Positions 1 through 10,201 are shown, counted from the stretch's first letter. The stretch: 24,569 nt of DNA from CAMEON01 sp964463245 (GCA_964463245.1 CAYXBU010000028.1:1-24569); one strand, 5' to 3'. Numbers and translations: made by a program. The notes: a model not told the origin generated them from the sequence alone.

Positions 1-686
1 TGATCCCCAAAAAGATACATTACTGCTGGTTCGGGCGTGGCGAGAAGAGCGACAAAGCCAAAAAGTGCATTGCCAGCTGGAGCCGCCTCTGCCCCGATTA
101 TGAGATCATTGAGTGGAACGAGGACAACTTCGACATCCACCTGAACCCGTACACCGAGATGTGCTACGAGCAGCGGAAGTTTGCATTTCTGAGCGACTAC
201 GCGCGCCTGTGGATATTGGAACGGGAGGGTGGTCTGTACTTTGATGTGGACGTTGAGGTCATCCGCTCCTTCGACCCCCTGCTGATGCACGCGGCCTTCT
301 TCGGCTTTGAGACGGATGAGTTTATCAATACGGGGGTCGGCTTCGGCACCGAGACGGGGCATCCTGTCCTGCGTGCCATGCTGGCCGCCTACGACCCGCT
401 TCTGGACGGTGCCCACGGCACGATCGGCTGTCCCATCCTGAACACGCAGGCACTGGAGGCCTTCGGCTTGGTCAAGAACGGGCAGACCCAGGAGGTCGGC
501 GGTGCGGTCATATACGCGGCCGACTACTTCAACCCCTATGACGACATTCTCGGGAAGCTGTGCAAGACCGAGAATACCTACTCCATCCATTGGTTTGCCA
601 AGAGTTGGATGAGCCGCAGTGCCATCCTGCGCAGTACCCTCTCCAAGCCGTGGCACAGGCTCCAGCACGTGTTCGGGAAACGCTGA
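1..686 (+). CDS. GT32-type glycosyltransferase (5' end cut off)
   Basis: Probable sugar transferase that adds a hexose from a nucleotide sugar to a surface polysaccharide precursor at the cytoplasmic face of the membrane. The reading frame is open from base 3 and encodes 227 residues to the TGA at 684-686. The first visible residues, IPKKIHYCWFG, match the usual N-terminal strand of the Gly_transf_sug (DXD sugar-binding) family, so only a few residues are probably missing; the true start lies outside the window. Further on come SDYARLWILEREGG and YFDVDVE, with the metal- and nucleotide-sugar-binding DXD at residues 81-83 of the visible part. This order is typical of capsular polysaccharide GT32 enzymes. 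The next transferase starts 11 bases downstream, so the two are probably co-transcribed. Donor and acceptor cannot be read from the sequence. Confidence 0.85.
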   Translation, partial: IPKKIHYCWFGRGEKSDKAKKCIASWSRLCPDYEIIEWNEDNFDIHLNPYTEMCYEQRKFAFLSDYARLWILEREGGLYFDVDVEVIRSFDPLLMHAAFFGFETDEFINTGVGFGTETGHPVLRAMLAAYDPLLDGAHGTIGCPILNTQALEAFGLVKNGQTQEVGGAVIYAADYFNPYDDILGKLCKTENTYSIHWFAKSWMSRSAILRSTLSKPWHRLQHVFGKR

Positions 687-697
687 CATTTGACGGC

Positions 698-1894
698 ATG
701 AAAAAGATATTGATCCTGCACTCCAATCTGGAGCTGGGGGGAGCCGAGACCAGCCTCCTGGGGCTTCTCTGGAGCCTTGACTACCGTCGTGTGTCGGTGG
801 ATCTGTTCCTGTATCAGCACACGGGGGAGCTGTTGTCCCTGATCCCGCCGGAGGTAAAGCTCCTGCCGGAGGTGCCCGCCTATCGGGCACTGTTTGATCC
901 CATCAAGACGGCACTCCTGCACGGCCACCCCTGCATCGCCGCCGCACGAGTCCACGCCAAGCTGACGGTATCCCGACGTAACCGCAAGTTGCACTTTAAG
1001 GATCTTGGCCACGCGCTCAAGCAACGGGCTCATGCCAATGCGGTCAAGTATCTCCCCCGCATTGGGGGCGAGTATGATATGGCCATCTCCTTCATCGATC
1101 CGCACTGGATCATGACGAGCCGCACCACCGCCCCGCTGAAACTGGGTTGGTTCCATACCGACAACGCGCTGGTCACGCCGGATAAGCCCCTGGACGACGC
1201 CATGTGGGGAGGATGTACCCATGCGGTCAATGTGTCGGAGGCTTGCAAGGCGGCATTCGACAAGGTTCACCCTGCCATGACCGAACGGTCTGTGGTGATC
1301 GAGAATATATTGGCAAGACCCTATGTGGAGAAGCGTGCCGCAGAGCCGCTCCCCGAGGGGGATATGCCCCGCGACGGCTCCATCCGCCTGTTGTCCATCG
1401 GGCGGTTCTGCGAGGCCAAGAATTTCGACAACCTGCCGGACATCACCCGCCGTCTGTTGGCGGAGGGGCTGTCGGTGCGCTGGTACATCATCGGCTACGG
1501 CGGTGACGAGGAGTTGATCCGCCGTAAGATCGCCGAGGCGGGCATGGAGCAGAACGTCATCCTGTTAGGTAAGCGGGAGAACCCTTACCCCTACATCCGC
1601 GCCTGCGACCTGTACGTCCAGCCCAGCCGTTATGAGGGAAAATCCGTGACTGTCAGGGAGGCGCAGATGCTGGGCAAGCCCGTGGTCATCACGCGCTACG
1701 CCACCTCGTCCTGTCAGCTGGAGGAGGGTGTGGACGGGGTGATCGTCCCGATGGACAACGAGGGCTGTGCCGCCGGCATTGCCGGGCTGTTGCGCGACCC
1801 CGACCGTATGTCCCGCCTGTCTGCCGCCTGCGCGGCGCGGGATTACACGAACGCCGATCAGGCCGAGAAGCTCTATCGACTCTTGCAGATCTGA
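698..1894 (+). CDS. GT4-family glycosyltransferase
   Basis: Predicted retaining GT-B glycosyltransferase of 398 residues for assembly of an exported polysaccharide. The N-terminal acceptor domain begins MKKILILHSNLELGGAET, a standard opening for GT4 enzymes. The C-terminal donor domain shows LLSIGRFCEAKNFDNL, then a WYIIGYG strand, then YEGKSVTVREAQMLGKPVV. In the last segment E313 and E321 form the EX7E motif that contacts the nucleotide sugar. The frame stays open upstream to 560, but the ATG at 698 is preferred: it gives the family N-terminus and lies 11 bases after the stop of the GT32 gene. No strong ribosome binding site precedes it, so translation may be coupled to the upstream gene. 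Donor specificity is unknown. Confidence 0.9.
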   Translation: MKKILILHSNLELGGAETSLLGLLWSLDYRRVSVDLFLYQHTGELLSLIPPEVKLLPEVPAYRALFDPIKTALLHGHPCIAAARVHAKLTVSRRNRKLHFKDLGHALKQRAHANAVKYLPRIGGEYDMAISFIDPHWIMTSRTTAPLKLGWFHTDNALVTPDKPLDDAMWGGCTHAVNVSEACKAAFDKVHPAMTERSVVIENILARPYVEKRAAEPLPEGDMPRDGSIRLLSIGRFCEAKNFDNLPDITRRLLAEGLSVRWYIIGYGGDEELIRRKIAEAGMEQNVILLGKRENPYPYIRACDLYVQPSRYEGKSVTVREAQMLGKPVVITRYATSSCQLEEGVDGVIVPMDNEGCAAGIAGLLRDPDRMSRLSAACAARDYTNADQAEKLYRLLQI

Positions 1895-1921
1895 ACGAAA
1901 CCGATACAAGGAGGTATGCCC

Positions 1922-2998
1922 ATGCGGGTGCGAACCATAACCTGTCACGATGTATACAACGTCGGCGCGTCCCTGCAGGCGTATGCCCTATGTCGATACT
2001 TGACCGAGCAGGGACAGGATGTTCGGATCATCGACTACAAGCCGGATTACCTCTCCGGTCACTACCGCCTGTGGGGCGGGGTCAGTTCACGCTTTGATAA
2101 GCCCCTGTTGCGGACGGGCTATCAGCTGGTCAAGTTCCCGGGTCGCCTGGTGTACCGCTTGAAGCGGCGTAAGCGCAGCTTCGACCGCTTTCGGGATCGC
2201 TACCTTCCCTTGACCGAGCGGTATCGGAGTTTTGAGGAGCTGTGTGCCCACCCGCCCGAGGCAGATGTCTGCATCGCGGGCAGTGACCAGATATGGAATA
2301 CCGCATTTCCGAACGGGAAGGATCCCGCATTCTACCTACAATTTGCGCCCGAGGGGGTGCGCCGCGCCTCCTACGCCGCCAGCTTTGCCATGGACGAGCC
2401 GGATCCTGCATGGGCAGAGCGGCAGGCCGCATGGATACGGGAGCTGGATCATATCGCGGTACGGGAGGCTACCGGACTGTCCCTACTGGAGCAGATGGGC
2501 GTGACGGACGGACAGGTCGTGGCTGACCCCGTATTCCTGCTCTCCTGCGAGGAGTGGTCTGAATTGGCTGTGCCGGTCAAGCGAAAGAAACCATATATTC
2601 TGGTCTACGATTTTGACGGATCGCCGATCATGCGCCGAGCGGCTGAGAAGCTTGCGGCGGCGCACGGCTGTGAGATCGTGACCCTCCTCAAGCTGGATTA
2701 CGGGACTCCCGCCGCCGCCCATGCGGGACCGGATGAGTTCTTAGGCTGGCTGGCGGGGGCGGAATATGTCCTCTCCAACTCTCTCCACGCGACGGCGTTC
2801 TCCCTGATCTTCAGGCGGCCTTTCATGACCTACGGACGGCAGGAGACTCTGAACAGCCGTATGCGAGACCTTCTGACCATGGTCGGGCTGGAGGCGAGAC
2901 AACGGGCGGATGAGCCGATCGATTGGAAAAAAGTTGAGGAAAGGTTGGAACCGGTGATCGCCGATTCCAAGGCGTATCTGCGCCGGGTGCTGCTATGA
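1922..2998 (+). CDS. polysaccharide pyruvyl transferase family protein
   Basis: Predicted enzyme of 358 residues that adds a pyruvate ketal from phosphoenolpyruvate to a sugar of a surface glycan, giving it a negative charge. Family marks are the N-terminal HDVYNVGASLQAYALCRYL segment (usually N-[YV]-G-[AS]-x-LQA-[YF]-AL), the CIAGSDQIWN strand near one third of the length, and SNSLHATAFSLIFRRPFM towards the C-terminus. ATG is available at 1916 and 1922. The AAGGAGG at 1908-1914 is only one base from the first but seven from the second, so 1922 is chosen. Its stop overlaps the VanZ start (ATGA at 2995-2998), which implies translational coupling. Some members of this family have other or unknown substrates, so the pyruvyl function is inferred from the family. 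Confidence 0.85.
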   Translation: MRVRTITCHDVYNVGASLQAYALCRYLTEQGQDVRIIDYKPDYLSGHYRLWGGVSSRFDKPLLRTGYQLVKFPGRLVYRLKRRKRSFDRFRDRYLPLTERYRSFEELCAHPPEADVCIAGSDQIWNTAFPNGKDPAFYLQFAPEGVRRASYAASFAMDEPDPAWAERQAAWIRELDHIAVREATGLSLLEQMGVTDGQVVADPVFLLSCEEWSELAVPVKRKKPYILVYDFDGSPIMRRAAEKLAAAHGCEIVTLLKLDYGTPAAAHAGPDEFLGWLAGAEYVLSNSLHATAFSLIFRRPFMTYGRQETLNSRMRDLLTMVGLEARQRADEPIDWKKVEERLEPVIADSKAYLRRVLL

Positions 2999-3621
2999 GC
3001 TTATTACACGCAATATATCTGGAGATCTATTGCGGCAGTATGTCGGAATTGGCGCAGGTCGCCTTTGTACTGGTGCTGTTTTGGTCGTTTTTGACGGCGG
3101 TAGGAGCCAATCTTCCCGTTGCCCGTAAAGGTTGGATGTGGCTCAACCGCGGTCTGGCGGGACTTTCTGCCTTGGGCATTCTTGCCGTGACCATCTTTTC
3201 ACGCTTTTTTGGAGAAGGCAGTGAGGTCGGGTGGTTCTTGCTGCCCTTCCAAGTTCCTGCCGAGGCCTGGCTTGCAGAGGAATATTACCGAATGCTCTTC
3301 ATGAATGCATTGCTTTTTGTCCCGTTGGGGCTGACATTGGTGAACGCGTGGGACTCCAAACGCGCCTTCCCGATGCGGCTGGGGTTGACGATGAGCGCGA
3401 GCTTTGGATTGAGCTTCATTTGTGAGCTGGTGCAGGGCATATTCAGCCTGGGCGCCGTGGAGACCGATGACTTGATCATGAATACGACCGGCGCGTGTAT
3501 AGCGGCACTCTGCCTCCTGCCCGCGTGGGGGATCGCATGGGTGGTCGGCCGGATACACAGACGGATAAGCATTAAGACAGAAGATAGATACGAATATCGA
3601 AAGGAAACAGATCATGAGTGA
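2995..3621 (+). CDS. VanZ-family membrane protein
   Basis: Multi-pass membrane protein of 208 residues. VanZ itself gives low-level teicoplanin resistance in enterococci, but most family members have no assigned role. Hydrophobic segments lie near residues 18-41, 53-71, 96-115, 129-148 and 160-180. Family-like marks are the NALLFVPLGL segment, the acidic residue in the helix SFICELVQGIF, and ETDDLIMNTTGAC, where the acidic-DxxxNTxGA pattern is conserved. The start codon overlaps the stop of the pyruvyl transferase gene, and its own stop lies inside the next gene, whose ATG is at 3614. Being tied on both sides to polysaccharide genes suggests a role in the cell envelope, but no reaction can be assigned. 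Confidence 0.85.
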   Translation: MSLLHAIYLEIYCGSMSELAQVAFVLVLFWSFLTAVGANLPVARKGWMWLNRGLAGLSALGILAVTIFSRFFGEGSEVGWFLLPFQVPAEAWLAEEYYRMLFMNALLFVPLGLTLVNAWDSKRAFPMRLGLTMSASFGLSFICELVQGIFSLGAVETDDLIMNTTGACIAALCLLPAWGIAWVVGRIHRRISIKTEDRYEYRKETDHE

Positions 3622-5125
3622 GAATGATATGAACAAGGGAACACCGGAGCAGACCGATGCACCGGCCGCGAAAGAGGAACTGAACTCGGAACTGTTGGCG
3701 CGTCAGCAGGAGAAGGAGCGCTTCCGCCGTGAGCGTGAGGAAGCGATGCGTTCGGCACCCTCCGGTCGTCGGATGCCCCGCAGTCGAGTAAGCCGGGCTC
3801 GCTTCCGTATGAAACGATTCGCGGCCAAAAATCGGCGTGTGATGCTGATCCTCTTGATTACTGCGTTGGCCGGTTTGGTGCTGATCATCAGCATTCTGGC
3901 GGTGACCTATTTCACGATCAATGGTAGTACGTCCGGTGTTACCAGCGGCGTTCCTGTTGGTGACAAGTATCAAGGAAATCAAGCCGAAGGAACCGAACAG
4001 ATCAAGATCGTTCGTTTGAAGGATGAAGTCAAGCTGGTGGAAGATGTTCTGATCACATACGCGGATAAGTACAACACCGACCCGTCGGCGCGAAATCTAC
4101 TCAACAGCCATAAGCTGACCAACCGTCGATTGGATTATGCGCTGAATGTCACGATCGAGTATGCCATTGACAACTTGGCAGATCGTCACAGGGACATCCG
4201 CCGTGTGTATGCCATCGTGTCGGAGAACGTGACGGATGACGGAGAATACGTATCTCCCACCGTCTTTTATGCCAATACGTCTGCGCAGGAGGACTCTATC
4301 GTCTGCACGCATTTGAAGGCGGGCACACAGTACTTCTATAAGATCGTGGCGGAATTCTCCGGCGGTGCGACGCTTGAGACCGAGGACGGGTTCGTGACCA
4401 AACAGTCGCCTCGCTTCGTATCGGTTGCCAATATCATGGGTTCCTATCTGTACAATGTGCGGGACATTGGCGGCTGGATGACGGTGGAGACCGCAGAGGG
4501 CACGAAGCAGGTGCGGCAGGGTCTGCTCTACCGTGGTTGCGAGCTGGACGGGGTCAACGATCGGGAGTGCACGATCAGCCGGTCAAGCGGCGTGTCCACC
4601 ATGGTTGCATCGCTGGGTATTCGCACAGTCGTCGATATGCGCGCTCAAGATACGGGAGGCATTGACGGATACTGCCCCCTGGGCAATTTCGTGAAGTATG
4701 TCCACATTCCCGGCTCGTATGGGTACGGCAGCGGCCCGACCCTCGCGGAGGTAAATACAACGCATGAGTTTATCCGCAAGTCCTTTGAACTGTTGGCGGA
4801 TCCGAACAACTATCCTGTTTACATCCATGACATCTACGGGAATAAAGAGGTCGGTATGATCTGCTATCTGCTGGAGACGGTTCTGGGCGTGGATCAGACA
4901 CAGCGGAAAAAAGATTTCTATATGAGCGAGTTCAGCACTAAGAACGCAGGAATCGATGCCGCATACAGTACCTTTACCGGTATGATCAAGACCTACCAAC
5001 AAGGCAATACCGAGGAGGAGTGGGTGATCAACTTCCTGACGGTCAGATGCGGTGTGACTGCTGAGCAGATCAACAGCATCCGGAATATTCTGCTTGAGGA
5101 TGTCCTGACCTCGAAGCAGCCGTGA
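3614..5125 (+). CDS. membrane-anchored tyrosine-phosphatase-like protein, probable pseudophosphatase
   Basis: Protein of 503 residues. Residues 1-75 are charged and probably cytoplasmic, with a likely coiled coil at about 22-45. One membrane helix spans 76-100, followed by an extracytoplasmic part. Around residues 195-255 lies a beta-rich stretch that resembles a fibronectin-type domain. From about 280 the protein follows the bacterial Y_phosphatase3/DSP-like layout: NVRDIGGW (R283-G287), then TVVDMRAQ, then the P-loop position. That family normally has HCxxGKDRTG at this point. Here residues 405-414 read HDIYGNKEVG, so the nucleophilic cysteine is D406 and the phosphate-binding arginine is E412. 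The codons are clear and the frame is intact. It is probably not an active phosphatase. It may bind a ligand or regulate polysaccharide assembly. AAAGGA at 3600-3605 serves the ATG, which overlaps the VanZ stop. Confidence 0.75.
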   Translation: MSENDMNKGTPEQTDAPAAKEELNSELLARQQEKERFRREREEAMRSAPSGRRMPRSRVSRARFRMKRFAAKNRRVMLILLITALAGLVLIISILAVTYFTINGSTSGVTSGVPVGDKYQGNQAEGTEQIKIVRLKDEVKLVEDVLITYADKYNTDPSARNLLNSHKLTNRRLDYALNVTIEYAIDNLADRHRDIRRVYAIVSENVTDDGEYVSPTVFYANTSAQEDSIVCTHLKAGTQYFYKIVAEFSGGATLETEDGFVTKQSPRFVSVANIMGSYLYNVRDIGGWMTVETAEGTKQVRQGLLYRGCELDGVNDRECTISRSSGVSTMVASLGIRTVVDMRAQDTGGIDGYCPLGNFVKYVHIPGSYGYGSGPTLAEVNTTHEFIRKSFELLADPNNYPVYIHDIYGNKEVGMICYLLETVLGVDQTQRKKDFYMSEFSTKNAGIDAAYSTFTGMIKTYQQGNTEEEWVINFLTVRCGVTAEQINSIRNILLEDVLTSKQP

Positions 5126-5169
5126 TCTTCGTCCCACAATTTAAGCTATAACAAAAAAGGAGAACTGCC

Positions 5170-6669
5170 ATGAGAAAACGACTTTTCCTTGTACTCGCTG
5201 TGCTGTTCCTGCTGACAGCCTCCCTGTCCGTCCTCCCCGTCTTAGCCGAGGAGACCACCCCTACCATGACCCTGAACAAATCCGTCTATATGGTCGGCGA
5301 GGATATTCTGGTCACCGCCACCGGTACGGGGGCTGACTGGGTCGGTCTGTACCTGGAGGGAGACACCTATGACTCCAACGCAGGCGGTGTGATCTCCATT
5401 CGCTGGTACTACGTCGCGCAGGACGGAAACAAGTCGGGTGACACCAAGCGCATTCAGGATTCCGAGTACACCAATGCCCCTCGCGGGGAACTGCTCAGCA
5501 TCCCCGCCGGGAATTACAAGATGGTGCTCATGAAGAACGACGGCTTTGAGGCTCTCGTGACCATCCCCTTTACCGTGCTGGAGGTGCCCTACGCGAACGA
5601 GGGTCTGGTCGCATGGTACGACGGTGTCCGCAACACGCAGAACGGCCATGACGAGGAGGCCACCGTGTGGGCAGATCTTGTCGGCGGCCACGACCTGCCG
5701 GTCGAGAACACCGATGTTAACAGCTTCTGCGAGAGTGGCTTTGATGTGACTTGCGGTCAGTTTTACTTCCCGCAGGAGATTGTGGACGTGGTCAACGGGC
5801 AGGAGTTCACGGTGGAGCTGCTGTTCAGCGATTTTATCTCCACCGGCACGAAGTATAATACATTCTTGAACAGTGACAATGATTATTTTGCTCTGTTCCG
5901 CCGCAACAGCAACGATGTGATCGAGTTCAAGTTTGCCAAAAATACAGTGGAAGAACGTCCAATCGTCGAAGGTGCATTAGAACTTTTGCAGGAGGCACTG
6001 GTTACGATCACCTACAAGGTTGGTGGCGAGACCCACATCTATGTCAATGGCGAGGAGATGAGTTATCGAAGCAGTCCTTCCGCGATGGGTGCTGACAATT
6101 TGTTCATTGGTCATTCAGACGAGCGCAAGACCTTCACGACGACCTATCGCTCGATTCGTTTCTATGACCGTGCTCTCACGGAGGAGGACGTTCTGAAGAA
6201 TGCTATCGCTGACGGTGTGGCCGAACCTGTCAAGACCTACACTGTGTCCTTTGTGGCAGGCGGCGTTCTGGTGGAAAAGGTCACCTTTGAGGCGGGTGCG
6301 ACCTCGGTCAAGGAGCCGGAGGTTCCGGCTCGCGAGGGATATGCCGGTGAGTGGGCGGCTTACGAGATGAAGGACGAGGACTTTACCGTCCGCGCCGTGT
6401 ATACCAAGCTCCCCGAGGAGACGGATACCGAGACCGAGACCGAACCGGTCACCGTCCCGGAGACCGAGACCGACACCGAGCCGGCTGGTGCGGCATCTGA
6501 TACCGAGACGGCATCTGCGACACTTGCCGCGACCGATGCGGATACAGCCTCGGCTACGGCTGCCGCATCCGAGTCGAGCGGCTGTGGCTCTGCCGTGGGC
6601 GGTGGCCTGCTTCTTCTGACTCTGCTGACGCCTGTCGTGCTTATCAAACGAAAGAAGCAGGATCGTTGA
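5170..6669 (+). CDS. secreted LamG/concanavalin-like surface protein with C-terminal anchor
   Basis: Exported protein of 499 residues, probably binding glycan at the cell surface. Residues 1-26 form a signal peptide with a likely cut after VLA. Residues 30-140 look like an Ig-like beta domain. Residues 145-350 fit a LamG/concanavalin fold: GLVAWYDGVRNT at the start, ITYKVGGETHIYVNGEEM in the middle, and YRSIRFYDRALTEEDV, which closes most such domains. A short beta repeat with AREGYAGEWA resembles the Flg_new/InlB B-repeat. It is followed by a Thr/Glu- and Ala/Thr-rich linker encoded by imperfect GACCGAG repeats (about 6420-6483). The C-terminus is SSGCGSAVGGG, a hydrophobic helix and KRKKQDR, with C472 at the start of the helix. 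AAAGGAG at 5156-5162 precedes the start. It lies 44 bases after the phosphatase-like gene, without an obvious terminator between them. Confidence 0.8.
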   Translation: MRKRLFLVLAVLFLLTASLSVLPVLAEETTPTMTLNKSVYMVGEDILVTATGTGADWVGLYLEGDTYDSNAGGVISIRWYYVAQDGNKSGDTKRIQDSEYTNAPRGELLSIPAGNYKMVLMKNDGFEALVTIPFTVLEVPYANEGLVAWYDGVRNTQNGHDEEATVWADLVGGHDLPVENTDVNSFCESGFDVTCGQFYFPQEIVDVVNGQEFTVELLFSDFISTGTKYNTFLNSDNDYFALFRRNSNDVIEFKFAKNTVEERPIVEGALELLQEALVTITYKVGGETHIYVNGEEMSYRSSPSAMGADNLFIGHSDERKTFTTTYRSIRFYDRALTEEDVLKNAIADGVAEPVKTYTVSFVAGGVLVEKVTFEAGATSVKEPEVPAREGYAGEWAAYEMKDEDFTVRAVYTKLPEETDTETETEPVTVPETETDTEPAGAASDTETASATLAATDADTASATAAASESSGCGSAVGGGLLLLTLLTPVVLIKRKKQDR

Positions 6670-6714
6670 TCCCTCATCTGCCTGCGAGGTCGCTAGCTAT
6701 GCAATCCTATTTTA

Positions 6715-6760
6715 CAAAATTCCGTGCGCGCAGAATATGCTCTGCGCGCACGGAATTTTG
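6715..6760. terminator. bidirectional intrinsic terminator between convergent genes
   Basis: A perfect 20-bp inverted repeat (6715-6734 and 6741-6760) with a 6-base loop ATATGC. The outer part of each arm is CAAAATT/AATTTTG, so each strand ends the hairpin in a run of T, and a further TTTTAC or TTATAA lies outside. It sits between the stop of the + strand surface protein gene (6669) and the stop of the - strand DUF5107 gene (6806), as expected for a shared terminator. Confidence 0.9.
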
Positions 6761-6805
6761 TTATAACGACGCCGCAGCCCCGCAAAGGAACCGTGCGGCG
6801 GAGCC

Positions 6806-8788
6806 TTACTTCTTCCTCGGTACATTCATTCTGAAATCGAACCGCCTCGGCACCTCTATCTCGGAGGCATCCAAGGTGATTCCCGACACAGCGGCCTTAG
6901 CCTGTTGGATCTCGATGTACAGGGATGTAAGTGAGATCTCGCCCTCTCGAATATCGGTGACGGCCAGACCGCCGTCACGATACAGAACGGCTTCGGCCTC
7001 TTGGATCCGCCCCAATCGGAGCAGAGCAAGGGCGTACGTCATGGCTATGCGACCATCGTTTCGGGTCTGCTCCGGTGCGGTGCCGTAGGCCGCCGTGATC
7101 TCCGTGTACTTCTCGGCTTTCAGGGCAAGTGCCAAGGACTGACGGGCAAGGGAAATGTCGGAGGGGAGCAACAGGTGGGCAGACAGGGCTGTCTCGGCGG
7201 CGTTGTTCAGCTCCCCCTTCAAACGGTAAACCTGAGCCTTGAGGAACAGAGCCGTGGGGGAGGGTACGGATGCACAAGCGAGGGCGGCGTCAATAGCCTC
7301 CTCGGCATCGCGGATACGCCGCTGTGACAGGTAGATGGCTGCCAGATGGAGGTGATGCTCGTGGGTGGGAACGGCATTCTCAAGGAGCGCCGTCCACTCC
7401 GGCTGGAGCATCCAAGACAGCGGTGCTTCCTTGGCTCCCAGCGCAGGAAGGTAGCCGGTCTCCAGGAAAATACCCCAGGGTCTTTCAGCCTCGGTCAGCT
7501 CACCGAAATCCAGATGGGGGCACACAGGGAGCTCGTCGTTCTTCTTGCGACGGAGGTTTTCCAGCTTGCCCCATGCCGAGCCAAAGCAGATCTGCTTTTT
7601 CGCAGGAGCGAGAGCCATGGGCTTGGTGGCGGTCAGCTTTTTCTCCAACTCGGCGGCGGGAAGAAGAGCCTCCAATTGCATCTCTACCTCGGCGCGACAC
7701 TCGTCCCATTCACCGTGAACCTTTCGGGCATCTGTCGTGACGGCACCGTAGGCTTCCATCCATTCCCACGCGGTTTTGGGAGGCATGGGCAGACACTCAT
7801 ACTGGGTGTGTGCAAGACCTGCCTGGATCTCCACATAGCGGCCATCGTGACCGTCTTTTGTTAGAAACTCCTGCCAACGCTTGCCGCCCTCTCCCTGTCC
7901 CCAGACAAAGAGCTTCCGCCCCCGGAGACGTGTGGTTGAAGTTTGGAAAAAGCCGTAGCCCTCGCGGTCAATGTAGGCGGTGTATTTGCGGGATTCGGGC
8001 GGGATCTTCCAGAAGTAATCGATGGCCACAGGGTTATTGGAGGGGTATGTGATATTGATACCTTGATCAAAAGGAACGGGATTCTTTCCCACTATGCCGC
8101 CTCGGTTGTTATATGTCTCGGTGGCATCTATGACGTTCCTGGCGTCCGGATCCTCGCGGACAGCCATGTTCGTCCACCAGTACATGGGAACGGTACCCGA
8201 GGTGGGGTTGACGATACGCATACGGCCAAAGAGCTGCTTGGAATCATCGGGAAGGAAGAAGTCCATCTGGTACACGCAGGCGCGAATGCGCTCGTACTCA
8301 TACATACGCAGGACAGGTGTCCCGTCCTCCAGCGCGGTTTCGGCGGCATGGATGCGAGAGCAGGTGAAGGGGTGATGGCCGATCATGCCGCAGTTGAATT
8401 CGATACCTCCGGACAACCAAGCGTTTCGTACGGCCAGGTTACAGGGTCTTACCATGGGATTGGCGTAGAGAAGTTCGCGCTTCGCCACCTTGTCAAAAAG
8501 TGACCACAGACGACCGCCCAGCTCGGGGAGAAACAACGCCTTCAGATAGTCATTTTCCAGCACGACTCCGATGTAGGGAGTCATATCCTCGGAGCGGTCG
8601 TACAGATCCTGCATCCGATAAGGGAAAATGGAGGGCAGGGCACCATAGCCCACAAAGAGTTCGTCATCCTCATCCAGGGAAGAGTGGGTCAGATTCTGGA
8701 TGTTTGACATGGCGTACAGGGAGGGAAGAGTCGATTCTCCGTTGAATTTGGCGGAGGGGAGGAGAATTTCACATACGGTAAGGGACAT
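6806..8788 (-). CDS. DUF5107 domain protein with C-terminal TPR-like repeats
   Basis: Cytoplasmic protein of 660 residues of the DUF5107 type. Members are often found with sugar-degrading enzymes and have a beta-sandwich fold like carbohydrate-active enzymes; the reaction is not established. Marks in the N-terminal half are LKALFLPELGGRLWSLFDK, GGIEFNCGMIGHHPF and TVPMYWWTNMAV. All are aromatic- and glycine-rich and resemble aldose-epimerase-like fold elements. From about residue 480 helical pairs with Ala/Leu periodicity (for example AAIYLSQRRIRDAEEAIDAA) look like TPR repeats. The frame extends to a TTG at 8809, but that codon overlaps the AAAGGAG signal. The ATG at 8788 has ideal spacing and is chosen. 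It lies 45 bases downstream of fumC on the same strand, so they may share a transcript. No signal peptide is visible. Confidence 0.8.
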   Translation of the reverse strand: MSLTVCEILLPSAKFNGESTLPSLYAMSNIQNLTHSSLDEDDELFVGYGALPSIFPYRMQDLYDRSEDMTPYIGVVLENDYLKALFLPELGGRLWSLFDKVAKRELLYANPMVRPCNLAVRNAWLSGGIEFNCGMIGHHPFTCSRIHAAETALEDGTPVLRMYEYERIRACVYQMDFFLPDDSKQLFGRMRIVNPTSGTVPMYWWTNMAVREDPDARNVIDATETYNNRGGIVGKNPVPFDQGINITYPSNNPVAIDYFWKIPPESRKYTAYIDREGYGFFQTSTTRLRGRKLFVWGQGEGGKRWQEFLTKDGHDGRYVEIQAGLAHTQYECLPMPPKTAWEWMEAYGAVTTDARKVHGEWDECRAEVEMQLEALLPAAELEKKLTATKPMALAPAKKQICFGSAWGKLENLRRKKNDELPVCPHLDFGELTEAERPWGIFLETGYLPALGAKEAPLSWMLQPEWTALLENAVPTHEHHLHLAAIYLSQRRIRDAEEAIDAALACASVPSPTALFLKAQVYRLKGELNNAAETALSAHLLLPSDISLARQSLALALKAEKYTEITAAYGTAPEQTRNDGRIAMTYALALLRLGRIQEAEAVLYRDGGLAVTDIREGEISLTSLYIEIQQAKAAVSGITLDASEIEVPRRFDFRMNVPRKK

Positions 8789-8833
8789 GGTGTGCGGCTC
8801 CTTTCGCAAGATTGTGTTCGTTGACCCCTTCCA

Positions 8834-10201
<1,368 letters not shown>

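Noticed and set aside
560..697. N-terminal extension of the GT4 gene
   Set aside because: It overlaps the end of the GT32 gene and adds residues unlike any GT4 N-terminus; the ATG at 698 gives the standard start.
6420..6483. GACCGAG-like tandem repeats
   Set aside because: They encode the Thr/Glu linker of the surface protein and are explained by coding, not by a CRISPR or other repeat system.
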